Source of the DNA: Diplolepis rosae
Taxonomy: Eukaryota > Arthropoda > Insecta > Hymenoptera > Diplolepididae
Length of the DNA: 64,000 nucleotides
Assembly: GCA_030998225.1 (NCBI GenBank)
Contig: JAPYXD010000680.1
Coordinates: 4,092,001-4,156,000 of the forward strand
Reading direction: 5' to 3'
Under the pieces are notes generated by a model. That model was not told the DNA's origin. It searched no databases and saw nothing but the letters and a program-made list of their open reading frames with translations. Position numbers and translations under genes: made by a program. Positions 21,458-33,480 of the stretch are shown here, one piece after another; position 1 is the first letter of the stretch; the number at the start of each line of letters is the position of its first letter.

Positions 21458-22344
21458 CTGTCTGACTATTTTCGGAAAAATTTTTTACCGTCTATCAAAT
21501 GCCCTTAAACTCTGACATTGAATTTTCCGGGTCATTAAAAAAAGGTCGAATGTCCCTGTGCCCACTGAGTTTTGAATACACACATCAGTAGGACATAAAT
21601 AGTATATCCTGCGAATATCCTCTATTGTAGAGATTTCTTAAGAAAAATAAATGCCACACCCTTGAACTAGTACCATGAGGTGTAATGTAGCACTTCAAGT
21701 GTCCAAGATAAACTGGCACTACATAGAGTTACAAGCCCTTGACTTGTTCTACACTGAAACCTGCGTCCTACGTACCTAGATAAGTTGGTACACTAAACAT
21801 GCAAAGAGAGAAAGAGAGAGAAAGAGAGGGAACGAGTGAGTTGAATCAGCTGTGAACGGCATGGAGCTGTTCACAGTCGCGTCTGTGACCCGTTGTCAGT
21901 TGCCCGTGCCTTGTGCGACGGTCAGGACCGCACATATTATTCCCCAACCCCAATACCACGTTTTCAAGTGACCGTCAACCCCAGTATTCAACTTTTCTCT
22001 AGTCCGTTGTCATACGTTCTTTAAACTCTCATTATTTTTTGCCCTCGAGATTTCAACTTCGGGACAAACTTCGAGATTTGCTTCTTCCGCTTCCGCACTT
22101 AAATTCTCAATTATTGAATCTGAGGATCTGTCGACTTGATCGAAACTCGATCGACTGGCCTTGAGACATCAATTAGCAATCAATGGACCACCGATGGACG
22201 ATCAAGGTGAAACGACTTAATGGAGATTTTTCGTAGTCAACTTTATGAGATCTAGAAGGATTCTTGAACTCTAATCAGAAAGAGAGACAAAAAATCTTCA
22301 AAATGATCTAGTAGGATTAGGACGACGGAAAAAGATAGAAAGAG
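21458..22344 (+). promoter_or_regulatory. putative promoter and 5' leader of the gene starting at 22345
   Basis: This stretch is visibly less AT-rich than its surroundings and free of the repeat families that fill the window. It contains a GA-rich run at 21800-21831 (GAGAGAAAGAGAGAGAAAG), several CACTT/CACTACA words and a long leader with multiple upstream ATGs. GA runs resemble GAGA-factor sites of insect promoters; that reading is inference. No TATA box was identified. Neighbouring exon 22345-22401 gives the orientation. Confidence 0.35.
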
Positions 22345-22401
22345 ATGGCAAACGGAATATCCTTCGGACGAACTGCTACCAACACTGTACTTATCCTATT
22401 G
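22345..22401 (+). CDS. candidate first coding exon with split signal peptide
   Basis: ATG in GAGATGGC context encodes MANGISFGRTATNTVLILL and stops at a consensus donor, TTG then GTGAGTCGC, phase 0. A short polar N-region leading into a hydrophobic run that is cut by an intron is common in secreted and cell-surface proteins. No downstream exon in frame was recognised in the remaining 41 kb, so intron 1 would exceed the window or the gene is dead. Read through the donor, the frame stays open to TAA near 22515 (56 codons), so an intronless micro-ORF is the alternative. Confidence 0.4.
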
Positions 22402-22909
22402 GTGAGTCGCATTGACTTTTCTTTTCGAGGCCATTGCTTGGCATATCGATGGAAACGCGGACTTGCACCGAGTCCACGTCAATTACCTATCAAGCGACGA
22501 TCGATGGTTCATTAAAATTCCCCGGGGCGCGAAAAGATGCATTTTCGATTTAGTACAGGTTATAAGTGAGACACTTTTACGCTCTTCTTTCTTCAAGACG
22601 CATTGATGCGGGCACAGTTTACCGTCAGCTCTGCATAATTATTATAGTAATTACTGATATAATAATGCTAGACGTTAATTTATTGAAAGATTTTTAAATT
22701 CATCAAGTGAGGAGTATACAACATAAGGTCCATAAATTCTCACTCTCAGTTATTTATTACTTGACAAAATGTTATGGATACGCTATTTTAATGACTGACC
22801 TGTAAATTGATAAAAAGGGGATTTTTTATATTATTTGATCTTGAAGTTATTTTTAAAATCGATTTGTGCAATTCTTATTTGAAAACAATATTTTAGACAT
22901 TTTTTAAGG
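22402..22909 (+). other. start of a putative giant intron, with an alternative ORF
   Basis: 22412-22606 is open in another frame (conceptual start at TTG) and has coding-like composition, including the words HRVHVNYLSSDDRWFIKIPRG, and a CAG|GTTATA donor-like site at 22559. It could be an alternative exon or the true continuation in another splice form. Not called as CDS because it lacks an ATG and an acceptor. Confidence 0.3.
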
Positions 22910-23250
22910 TTTAAACGTTGTCGAAGGTTTCGGAAAGGAAAATTCAACACGAGCTATTATGAAATCTGTTTCCGAGCCAATCCGAAAAAGCTGTTGGAAA
23001 TCAATACAATGCTTGTATTCGAACTGATTTTTCAATCCGAATGAAATCATCATGATTCGAATTGAATATTCTGTTTATACCAATCCGAGCCCGGATTGAA
23101 TCGGATTAAAAACTTGATTTGGTTTCATTCGAACCGACCTGCATAAAATATTCAAAAAAAAATTTGACTAGTTCGAAAACAGATTCTAAAATAGCTCTGA
23201 TCCGCTCAAATTGAATTTCAATCCGAAACTTTTGCCCGCGAAGAGTTAAA
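22910..23250. repeat. TCCGAAT-word MITE copy
   Basis: Palindromic words TTTCCGAGCCAATCCGAAAA, ATTCGAACTGATTTTTCAAT and GATTGAATCGGATTAAAAA. The left part (CGAAGGTTTCGGAAAGG) and right part (CAATCCGAAACTTTTGCCCG) mirror each other. Same family as 38919-39270. Confidence 0.5.
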
Positions 23251-23757
23251 GGGACATTGCGTTCTGATGCATAAAAAATGAATGAATTTTCGAAATTTTT
23301 GTTATTTGAGAAATTGGAAGAATCAAGTCACATTTTGAATGTTTATTGCAAAAAGTTAAAGAATTTTTTTATTTAACAATAATTTTACCAACTAAAAAAG
23401 TTAAGTTTCCTAAAAATGTTTACATTTTGCTAGCACAGGCGATTGAAGATGTCCCAGTGATCTAAATTAAAAAATAAACAAAATTTCATTATTGATTAAA
23501 GTGTAATTCTCAGCTGTAGTAGATTTATCCGCATATAAATGAAAAATAAACAAGATGGCGCGCCTTTGAAAAAATATTTATCTAATTTTTCAATGCGAAT
23601 TATCCTATCAAAATTTTATTTTTGGTGATAAGTAACACTCGTATTTATCATAAAAATTGGCCGATTTTTTAATTCAAGTCGCTGCGACATCCCGAACTTC
23701 CTATACAAGTGAAACGTTAACATTTTAAAGAGTCAATTTCAACCACTTGTTTCACTA
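23251..23757. other. no recognised feature
   Basis: AT-rich DNA without a supported ORF or repeat. Confidence 0.3.
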
Positions 23758-24029
23758 CTCTCTAAATTTGAATCAGTCAAAATCTACTGATTATCAGTGA
23801 AATTTGACTGATTCAAATAGCTAAAAAGAGGTTACTGTAAATCAGTCAAATTTCACTGATTATTTCAATGAAAATTGACTGATTTTACAGTGAAAAATAT
23901 TTTTTTCACTGATGAATCAGTGAAAATTAACTGATTTAACAGTGAGAAATATTTTTTCACTGATGAATCAGTGAAAAGGCAAATCACTGATTCAATCAGT
24001 GAAAATTTGACCGATTCAGATTTAGAGAG
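23758..24029. mobile_element. 272-bp TA-flanked MITE of ACTGAT/ATCAGT words (copy B)
   Basis: Ends CTCTCTAAAT and TTTAGAGAG with TA at 23756-23757 and 24030-24031. Interior matches copy A almost throughout, including AATAGCTAAAAAGAGGTTAC. Exactly the same length as copies A and D. Confidence 0.75.
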
Positions 24030-25474
24030 TAGTGAACTTATTCTTAAATAAACAAAAACAAAATACAATCGAAGACTTGTTCAATAGACGGTAAAAACTT
24101 CAAATTATTTATCGAATCTTTGCATTCAAAAAATCCCAAAAAATCGTCTATTTTTGATGTGTCCCCTTAAATTCATATTTTGAAATTTTCATGAAGTTAA
24201 TTATTATCAAAATGTATCAACAATTTTTTTAAATTATGGAAGACGTGGATAAAATTTTGAAAAATGTTAAAAACGTGAAATATTTTTTGAATCTCTGACT
24301 ACATGTAGTTTTTAACTAAAATAGTACTAAATTTAACTAAAATAGAATTGAAATTAAATTTTTTTTAAATGCTTCAGTAATGAATTTTTCTCCTGGATGA
24401 TTTAGACAAATCTTTCATCAAATGTGATTGATTGGATCATAAATAATTTAAAGATTTTCGTTCAATAGACGTTTACATAATCAAAGGATAAGCTTTTTAA
24501 ATGTGATTAATGATTTTGGGGCGTTACTGCTTACGAGCGTTCTACAATGCAGTTGTAATCACTTTAAAGTGTATCCAGTTTGTTGTATTTCGTAACTTAT
24601 AAACTCTATCACAAACGATAGAAGAAAACTATTGGTCATGTTACTTCAAATAATCCTTTAGAGAAATTCTTTAGACAGTCGAAAGAAAAGTGCGAGGTAC
24701 TGACACTTATGTAATGAACGAATTGAAAATTATTATACATTGTTGCATCATAAAACATCAATTTCATAACTGGAAATCAATAAAGGTAAAATCGACTGGA
24801 TTCAAAATTTATAATAACTACAGAGCTTATAAATATTCCTTGCTATGTATGTCTGACAAAACGCAAGCTTTTTCTACTTACTAAAAGATATATAGACTCT
24901 TACCTCTTCTGATTTATTTTTTACATATATATCACATCTTAAGTAAATAAACTCGCAGTTTTTGAAAATTTGATAATTGCTATTGAAGTGATTGGTCTAT
25001 AATTTCAAACAGTTTTCAAAAGGAAGGAACCAAGATTTTAAATTGAATGCAACCAAATTTAATTAAAATAAACCAAAATTGTTTCTGAATGCTTGAATCT
25101 AAATCAATAAAAAAAATAGACTGAGGAAACAATTTTGTCAAACAAACAAAAATATTATTTTTGGCATTTGCGCATCTTAATTCTTTTGCTGTTTCAAAGA
25201 AATATTTAAGTAACAAAACTTTAGCTGTTTTAAGAAAAATTTCTATTTATACGAAAAGATTTTTTTTCCAGTATACCAATTCAAATGAGAAAAATCCATT
25301 AACTGCTGAAATAAGCTGAATTATAAGTACAAAATGTATTAGTAAGAAGACTAATATAGTTATTTATACTAACTTGTACTCCTTTAATTAGAAGAAGTAA
25401 TGGAGTAATTATGCGGTTAATTAAACGAAAAACTGGTTAGATCAAGCAATATACTTTCTTTATGGGTGTAGATT
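24030..25474. other. no recognised feature
   Basis: AT-rich DNA; short ORFs at 24690-24884 and 25016-25216 have no recognisable character and look like chance. Confidence 0.3.
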
Positions 25475-25602
25475 AGTAGCCCAGGTTGAAATTTACTACT
25501 GGCGCGGTACCATGCCAGTACTGCCTTCTGATTTCTGGTACTGGCAAAATACGGGTGAAATACCGGCATGGATACTGGCGTAATACTGACTAGACCCCTA
25601 AT

Positions 25603-26330
25603 GATAACTCGACTGGGAGTTGGCAATCAGTACTGGTCTAGTACTTGAAAACAGTACCAGTCTAGTGATGTCAGTCTCTACTGGCATATTGCTGGCTATA
25701 GCCTAATTATAACTCGGTTGGGAGTTGGCAATCAGTACTGGCTGGTACTTGAAAACAGTACTAGTCAAGTGCTATCGGACGATACTGGCATAGTACTGGC
25801 TGGACCCCTAATGATAACTCAACTGGGAGTTGGCAATCAGCACTGGCCTGGTACTTGAAAACAGTACCGGTCTAGTGATATCAGTCTCTACTGGCATAGT
25901 ACTGGCTATAGCCTAATTATAACTCGGCTGGGAGTTGGCAATAAGTACTGATCTGGTACTTGAAAACAGTACTGGTCAAGTGCTATCAGACGGTACTGGA
26001 ATAGTACTGGCTGGACCCCTAATGATAACTCGACTGGGAGTTGGCAGTCAGTACTGGCTGGTACTTGAAAACAATACCGGTCAAGTGATATCAGTCGGTA
26101 CTGACATAGTACTGGCTATAGCCTAATTATAATTCGGCGGAGAGTTGGCAATCAGTACTGGTCTGGTACTTGAAAACAGTACTGGTAAAATGCTATCAGA
26201 CAGTACTGGCATAGTACTGGATGGTCTCCTAATCATAACATGGCAGGGATTTGGCAGTCAGTACTGGCTGGTACTTTAAATTAGTACTGGTCGAGTACTA
26301 TCAGCAGATACGGACTGGATTTTATCTGAA
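25603..26330 (+). repeat. 105-bp tandem array with 210-bp dimeric register
   Basis: Units start at GATAACTC/TATAACTC: 25603, 25708, 25813, 25918, 26024, 26128 and 26234, spacing 104-106 bp. Two variants alternate: A (CCCCTAATGATAACTCGACT) and B (AGCCTAATTATAACTCGG), giving a 210-bp higher-order unit. Each contains GGGAGTTGGCAATCAGTACT and CTTGAAAACAGTAC. Confidence 0.75.
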
Positions 26331-26798
26331 GAAATCTTGTAATTTCAAAAGTACTTTAACTTCGAGTATAACTATATTAGAAACTGTATCCATCGTTATT
26401 AAATTAAATAGATAAGTAAAAGGTATTTATCCAGTCATAACAATCATTACTACGTCAGTAGCAAACCAGTAGAGTTCAAACTGTCGATGAGACTTCTATG
26501 TCGGATAATAGCTAGTATTTAGATTTTGTATAGAGCCAGCACTAAACCAGTACTCTTCCAAAGGTTGACACACCTCCTTTATCGATATTTTGCCAGTAAT
26601 AGTATTCAGTACTGCGCCCGTAGTAAGCCAGTTGAACGACAACTGTTAATGACATACCTACTTCAAAGTTTTACCAGTACTGCCAAAAAATACTTTGTCA
26701 ATACTGCGCCAGTAGTAAGACAGTAATATGCCAATGTTTGACACAGTATTGACAGGCAGTACTGGCATTACTCCTCGGTTACAACTGGCACGCAAGAG

Positions 26799-26960
26799 CA
26801 ATCCAATCAAGCAAATTAAAAATTCAAAAGACTGTTTTGCAGTAACATACAATATAATAATCAAATGGTGGTATATCCATTAATTATATTAAAATATATA
26901 CTAATATGTGTGTATATAATATACTAATTAACGATATTATTATATCACGCATGTCAAGTT
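26799..26960 (+). repeat. direct repeat, left copy
   Basis: From CAATCCAATCAAGCAAATTA to CACGCATGTCAAGT; repeated about 987 bp downstream at 27786-27949 with few differences. This copy lies inside the CAGTACTGG element and the other lies outside it. Confidence 0.6.
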
Positions 26961-27785
26961 GCCATTACTGGCAAATTGCTGACGTACCATTTTTTCATAA
27001 CCTTTCACTTATCTATTTTTGACATATCCATTGAAAATATATTTTTATAAATAATTTCATAATTATTTTGCGTTGAGTATTCCATACATTTTTTAGTTTT
27101 TTTTTCAAAAAAACTATATTTTTCAGTACAAAATATGAAATTTCAATAAAATTTTTTTGATTCAATTTATATAAATTTACTTTTAAATAGTGTTGTAAAC
27201 ATTAACGATCAATCTAGTTTTTAATACAGTTATATATATAATCATTATATATATTATATACTATTATATATAATATCAGATAAAATCCAGTCAGTATAGG
27301 CTGCTAGTACTTGACCAGTACTACTTTAAAGTACCAGCCCAGTACTGACTGCCAACTCCCAGTCGAGGCTGATAGCACTGGACCAGTACTACTTTTAAGT
27401 ACCAGCCCAGTACTGATTGCCAACACCAAGCCGTGGTATAATTAGGGGTCTAGCTAGTACTATGCCGGTACCAACTTATAGCACTTGACCAGTACTGTTT
27501 TAAAGTACCAGACCAGTATTAGCTGCCAACTCCCAGCAGAGTTATCATCAATAGACAGTATTACGCCAGTATCCATTCCGATATTGCACCAGTATTCTGC
27601 CAGTACAAGGAATCTGGAAACGGTACTGGCATGGTATCTCGCCAGCAGTAAATTTTCACCTGGGAGTTTTGTCCCAATTATCAATCGGAACTTTTATAGA
27701 AGCAAGTAGTGGATAACTTTTATTGGATTCTTATGCAGAAATTTCTTGATCGGGGCCTGATATGGCATGAACTTTAGAATAAGAC

Positions 27786-27949
27786 CAATCCAATCAAGCA
27801 GATTAAAAATCCAAAAGATTGTTTTGTAGTAACATGCAATATAATAATTAAACGATGGTATATCCATTAATTATATTAAATTATATACTAATATATATGT
27901 ATATATAATATACTAATTAACGATACTATTATTTCACGCGTGTCAAGTG
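27786..27949 (+). repeat. direct repeat, right copy
   Basis: CAATCCAATCAAGCAGATTA to CACGCGTGTCAAGT, the partner of 26799-26960. It suggests a segmental duplication or unequal exchange across the right half of the CAGTACTGG element. Confidence 0.6.
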
Positions 27950-28729
27950 TAAGGATTTAAGCCTGTAATCTAAAACTTATCAGACTATAGAATGGATCAT
28001 ATTACGGAGCATTATAAATTTAATAGTAATTTCCAGCACATATTTTATCTCACTTTGTTACTCTGCACCAAGATTTTGTCCGTTTTATGGTGTAATTTCG
28101 CATATTTTTCGTCTATTATACATTCCACATTTTAATTGTATCTATCGGCTTTCTTTTGAAATGCGATTCGTGTTTCGTCGCAGTTGATAGGTTTTATAAT
28201 GCTTTCTCATAAAATCGTCGTGTAAGGTCGCGTGCATATGTATGCACATTATATTCTATACATTTCGCAGTGCCAAACGCGCGCGTTTCTGGAGTCAAGG
28301 ATAGCGGCGACGTTATCTAGTCAGCGATTGCTATACTTACTGTTCACTTACAAGCTTACTTATTCCCTCATGATTGTTTGATTTGATTGCAGTTTTTCTG
28401 GTCAAGAAATGAATCAGGTGTCAATTATAAGATCAAATGACTTTTGACTTTTCTCATTAAAATTTTTTTTTAAGTGTTTAATTATGTAGACTTTGAAACA
28501 CTATAACGAGTTTAAACAGATTTCAACATCCTTATTTTTAAAATACAATATTTAATGTTTGTATACTAACGTTTATCTGTGCAGTGACAAATAATGTTCA
28601 GTAATTTAATGAAAATAAGTTATAGGAACAATTTCAATTAATATAGAAAATATGAGACAGAATTTGCTTGGAGTTTTTATTTTAATGCATGGCTTTTAAT
28701 TTACATTTATAATCAAGTGGTTAATCAGT
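27950..28729. other. unplaced sequence with a GC-richer islet
   Basis: 28170-28350 is less AT-rich than its surroundings (for example CAAACGCGCGCGTTTCTGGA and GCGGCGACGTTATC) and matches none of the repeats in this window. If 22345 opens a real gene, this would be intronic and might be regulatory. The rest is AT-rich. Confidence 0.3.
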
Positions 28730-29199
28730 TTGATTTTTAATATGAACCAAAATACGAATTGCAAGGTTCGAAAAATTAATAGGATTGCATTAAAATTGAA
28801 AATTACTAAAAATAGATTTCATGGAATTTCAACAATGTTTAAAAATGGCAAGAGATTCATGGGTTGTATGAAGAATACAGAGATTATGGAGAATGACACT
28901 AAATTGCATAAGATTATGTGGAACTACAAAGTAAATAAATGTGCTTACAAAAGGAGAATGTTGTATCAAAATTACTTAGGGACTACAGGATATGAAAAAG
29001 GATTACATGATATTACATGGAATGCTATGGATTAAAATCCATTGCAAAAGATTACAATTACAAAGTAGTTGAAATATTAGTTTATATTATGCAAAAAATA
29101 AATAGATATAGACGAGATTAGGAACAATGGTGAATATTACAGAGGATTTACATTTTATAAAATTACAGACATTACAAGGAATTGTATGAGATTTCATAG
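28730..29199 (+). repeat. degenerate low-complexity tandem sequence
   Basis: Loosely repeated ATTACA(A/T)GG, GGAATTT and ATGGAA words (such as AAAAGGATTACATGATATTA). The 101-codon frame at 28730-29035 is caused by this composition. No fixed period was determined by eye. Confidence 0.4.
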
Positions 29200-30790
29200 A
29201 GTTTTTTACATTCTCATTATATGAAAAGGTATTTGTTTTATGTAAAAAATGACTTTTAAAATTTTCATGAAATCTTAATGTTTTGAGACGCCCTGAGTAA
29301 GAAAAAATCATTTTCACGACAGCATTGGTCTGTATCGGCCATTTTTGGCCAATGGTTCTGGTTTTATCCATAAAAAATCGTTTTTGTAAAAATCAAAAAT
29401 GCAAATTTACCGCCAAAATATACGAGATACGGTAAAAATGTTAAGAAACAAAATTCTTTATTTTAAAGAGATTTACAAATTTCCTGGTGACCATTTTTTC
29501 ATAGGAGTTTGTTTTTTCGTTTATTAATAAAAAATGTTATTAAAAATAAAAACTTTTGCTTTCCAAAAAAACTATATGAGATACGAAAAAAATGTCAGGG
29601 ATAGAATTGTTCATCTTCAGGAGATATACATATTCACTGCATACTATTTTTTGATAGGTCACGTACTTTTCGTTTCAAATGTAAGAAAGGTTATCAAAAA
29701 TGAAAAATTCTATTTTACACCAAGCGCAAAGCGCGCGATCCAAACAGATCGAATCACGTGCCCCAGGCGCGCTCAAATTTTATATGAAAAATCACTTTGG
29801 AATTTTTATAAAATCTTTACGTTATAAGACCCCCTGAGTCAGAAAAAACGTTTTTTACGAAAGTGTCTGTCAGTCTGTCTGTCTAGTGTCTGTAGACACG
29901 ATTCTATATTTTAAAGAGATCTACAAATTTTCTAGTGACCATTTTTTGATAGGAGTTATATTTTTTGTTTATTAATGAAAAATTTTATAAAAAATAAAAA
30001 CCTCTAATTTCCCAAAATAAGTTTACGAGATACGAATGAAATTTTAGAGACAAAATATTTCATCCCACGAAAATATACAAATTTAATTTAGAACATTTTT
30101 TAATCGGACGCGTAATTTTCGTTTTAAATGTAAAAAACGTTATCAAAGATTAAAAATTCTATTTTGCTGCAAATCTAAGCGAGATGCGAAAAAAAATTTT
30201 AGGCAAGAATATTATTCGTTTTAAAAAGATATACAAATTTGCTATTGACTATTTTTTTATAAAATTAATATATTTTGATTTATCTATCGAAAACGCTTTT
30301 ATGAAAGTCGAAAATTCAATTTTCCCGCCAAGATATACGGGATAGGGAAAAAATGTTAATGAAAAAAATTCGTTTATATCAAAAGATCTTCAACTTTCGT
30401 CTTGAACATTTTTTCATAAGAGTTATATCTTTTGTTTATTATCGATAAAACATATTATTAAAAACAAAAAAAATCATTGTATGTAAAGGACATAGAACAC
30501 TAAGAGCAAACCACGATGACCGAAACGCGCTCCCCAGGCGCGCTCAAATATTTATTTTTGATGCAAATGTGGCTCTAATGAATATAAAGTAAAAAATAGA
30601 GCGCGAAGTGCAAATCTCATGATAAGAACGTGTTCCTTAAGACTGATAGAGCCTTAAGTAAATTGAATTTCCTTTTCTATTCAAAATCATAAACAAATTT
30701 AGTAACTTTGAGAAAATTTCATTCACATTCACAATATAATAAAATTGACTTGAGTTTCAGTATAAAATTACCTAAAGTAAACAAAGATCA
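29200..30790 (+). repeat. dispersed repeat R1, longest copy, internal ~154-bp units
   Basis: Begins TTTTTTACATTCTCATTATA, then GAGACGCCCTGAGTAAGAAA. Units marked by TACGAGATAC-like words occur at 29421 and 29575, and again at 30024, 30178 and 30336, 154-158 bp apart, each with CAAATTT...CATTTTTTCATA. A second head (GACCCCCTGAGTCAG with TCTGTCAGTCTGTCTGTC) at 29828-29885 shows that two copies are fused. Ends with CTTAAGACTGATAGAGCCTTAAG at 30640 and GC blocks at 29725-29775 and 30505-30545. Confidence 0.65.
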
Positions 30791-30794
30791 AGTG

Positions 30795-31043
30795 CGGAAT
30801 GTATTTTTTGTTCGCTGTATACCGATAGTTAGCTGAGTCGATGTCGTTTTGCGTGCGTAAAGCTGATTTTCCCGCACTAGTGCGGTAAAAATTTCAAGTT
30901 TGCGGGAAATTAAAACAAACCTAAAATTTTGACCGCACTAGTGTGTGAAAATCATCTTTCCGCGCGCAAAACGACACCAACTCGGCTAACTATCGGTACA
31001 CAGTGAACAAAAAAAATCGTTCGTATCACGTGCAAGACGTATT
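30795..31043. repeat. palindromic MITE, CGCACTAGTGCG core (copy 1)
   Basis: TTCGCTGTATACCGATAGTT, GTCGTTTTGCGTGCG and CCCGCACTAGTGCGG are mirrored to the right as GACCGCACTAGTG, CGCGCAAAACGACACC and AACTATCGGTACACAGTGAAC. Its right edge meets the TTAA element at 31048. A similar palindrome lies on that element's other side (31787-32052). Confidence 0.6.
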
Positions 31044-31047
31044 TAAG

Positions 31048-31750
31048 GGGGGAGATACCTCTAGAACCCTTAAAGAAAGCAGTTTTTTTCAATTTTATTC
31101 TGGGAGAATGAAAACGAAGCAAGTTCGGATTTTTTGCATATATTAGAAAGCATTATTTAACTTCAAAAAAACAATTTTTTCATGATAGAAAAATACAAAA
31201 TGGCGGAAATATGACGGATCCCGTCGATAGCGTCACTGCTAACATTTTTTGCGGCCGTCAACTTCCTGGCTAGGTTTTTCATCTGAAACGATAAAAGAAC
31301 ATTTTTTTGTAAATCTGGAAGCTTTTATCGAGTGCATAGCAGGGGGGTTTTGAGAATTTCGAAAAATTGGGTATATTTTCATGCGTTTCGTGAAAAAGTG
31401 CCATTTTTACCCGTGTTTTTTGACATGAAAATAGTTAAACTATTTTTTCGGAAAAGCGCCCTATCACGTACTTGAATATAGAATTATCTATAAAATACCG
31501 TTTCATTCAAGTAAATTGGTTGAATAGTTTGCTCGCAATCTTGACGGCCGGATAAAAAAAGTTAGTGTCGAGAAAACGAGCCTCAAAGTTTTTGTACATG
31601 AAAAAATATGTTCCATTCAACTTACGGGTTATGAATGTATTTGGAGTAGACCAATAGAACTTTGGGATTATATTTTTGAATAGTTTTTCAATCGATTTGA
31701 GCAAAAAAAAAATTTTTTATTTTTTCAAAGTTCTAGAGGTATCTCCCCCC
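31048..31750. mobile_element. 703-bp TTAA-flanked non-autonomous element (copy 1)
   Basis: Termini GGGGGGAGATACCTCTAGAAC and TTCTAGAGGTATCTCCCCCC (inverted), with TTAA at 31044-31047 and 31751-31754. Strict TTAA duplication plus short G/C-rich inverted repeats is the mark of piggyBac-superfamily insertions. No transposase is encoded; the 31507-31704 minus ORF is a chance frame. Copy 2 (42772-43470) is very similar. Confidence 0.8.
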
Positions 31751-31786
31751 TTAATCGCGTGGGTGAGTTGCAATGAGGGCCGAGGC

Positions 31787-32052
31787 GACTCGCTCTTGCA
31801 TTAAAATACACCTTTCCGCACTTGATACGAAATATACTATTTTGTCCACCGTACACCGAAAGTTAGCCTTGTCGGTGTCGTTTTGCGTGCGGAAAGTTGA
31901 AAGTTACCAGTGCGGTAACATTTTAATTTTGCAGAAAATTAAAATAAACTTAAAATTTTAATTTTGCGGAAGTGAAGGAAAATCAACTTTCCGCACGCAA
32001 GACGACACCAACAAGGTTAACTTTCGGTGTACGACGAATAAAAAAGTGGTAA
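31787..32052. repeat. palindromic MITE, GTGTCGTTTTGCGTGCGG family (copy 2)
   Basis: CCGTACACCGAAAGTTAGCC with GTGTCGTTTTGCGTGCGGAA on the left, and TTTCCGCACGCAAGACGACA with GTTAACTTTCGGTGTACG on the right. Different core but same arms as copy 1. Confidence 0.6.
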
Positions 32053-33480
32053 CATTTGCAGAAATAAAATTTATTATTTTATCTTTCAGATATCCAACTA
32101 GAAATTTAAAATATGTAGGACTTTTTCAAAAATGGCACTAAGATTGTAATCTTAATAAAAGATAAATATATAAATGAAATTGAATCTTCTATGACTCACT
32201 CTAACGAAAACACATTGAGATTCGAGAACAATCTGTTACGATCTCTGCAAAAAGTATGTTCAATAAAAACATGCTAGACGTGATTTGCATCCTGTATATC
32301 CAATGAGGAACTTCCTCTTGGAGCCATAATACTGTCAGCGAGGCATTCGTACATCCACAACCACCATCAATCGGCATAAGTCAATCACTCAATTACACAT
32401 TACATGCTTATCACAGTTCCCCCTTTTTAAATTGTCAGAACAATATCTATTCACCTTCGTTTTAAACTGAGAATGGAGCACATTTTTTTCAGATTTGTTG
32501 TCTTCTAACATAAAAAGTGAGAAAAATAACTTTTCGACCTTAAATAGGGCCATTATTTAGTACAAAAAATGTTTGAATATAAAAAAAATAATAATTTTCC
32601 CAAAAATATTAGAAGTTATAAAGAATCTAAAACTATATTTTAATTTCTTTATTAAAAAATAATTAATCTGACCCTATTTAATTATAAAAAACTAAATTCT
32701 TAATTACTCAAGGACAGTGAAAAACAAGACATCGTTAGAAAATGTTATAATGTAACTTCATTTTTAACAAAAACCCCATTGAGAGAAATATGATTTGAAT
32801 ATAAAAAATAACCATTCAATTGTAAAATGAATGTTAGAAATATTCAGAAAATTCATGGTCAAGAATAATAGCTTGTAAGCGAATAAGGCAATTGAATCAA
32901 AGGGCCATTTTTTCAGGATAATTCTCCCAAGAATCTTAAGTGCATCTCACTTGAAAAATAATTGCATATTTCACTTGAAAAAATCCTACTAATTTGATTT
33001 TTATCAATCAATAAATTCATTGTGCATGTTGACGATTAAATGGATCTGAACTCCAAAGGACTTAAAATAGGAATAAATGTCAGGAATGCGAATCCCGGAG
33101 CTAGAATGCACCAGGCATTCCTTTGTGTATATCAGGTAGTTGTAAATTTTCTGCTGGCGTCATCCGGTTTCGTATGAGTCCATTCTGTTTTCACAAGTAC
33201 CAGATCTGAAGATGTGAATAAATTCATTTGAGCTTCCCTAACCTTTTTTGCTTCGTTGAAATTTGTCCAATCAAAAATTCAACAAACCACTGAATGTCTC
33301 GATACACAAGACGTTTAGTGACCACTGACAGAATATTGTTATTGGGGTTAAGAGGGGTGGTTTGATTTTTCCTAAAACGTTTCTGAATCAGACTTCAAAA
33401 GGTCCCAACGAGATACTTATAATCGACGCGACTCCACACCAGAACTGGCAAGGGACTAGAATACTATTAGAATGATAACA
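32053..33480. other. no recognised feature
   Basis: AT-rich, with a more balanced patch at 32260-32440 and another at 33080-33240 that match none of the repeats here. No splice-supported ORF found. Confidence 0.3.

Larger units (their letters stand above)
25475..27667. mobile_element. CAGTACTGG-word element with long inverted ends (copy 1)
   Basis: The left end CCCAGGTTGAAATTTACTAC and right end (reverse complement) CCCAGGTGAAAATTTACTGC form inverted termini that stay similar for over 100 bp. The left side holds a tandem array (25603-26330) and the right side (27290-27660) holds the same units in reverse. Most of the sequence is CAGTACTGG, CCAGTACTG and GGTACT words. No ORF of its own is evident. 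Copies lie at 33481-35390 and from 63811. Confidence 0.7.

Noticed and set aside
25475..26330. Array considered as a CRISPR
   Set aside because: Units are contiguous diverged tandem repeats without unique spacers, and the genome is eukaryotic.
25417..27709. Short ORFs rich in V-L-A-S-T on both strands
   Set aside because: They are readings of the CAGTACTGG word array in different frames.
28730..29035. 101-codon plus-strand ORF
   Set aside because: Built from degenerate low-complexity ATTACA/GGAATTT words that continue beyond the ORF on both sides.
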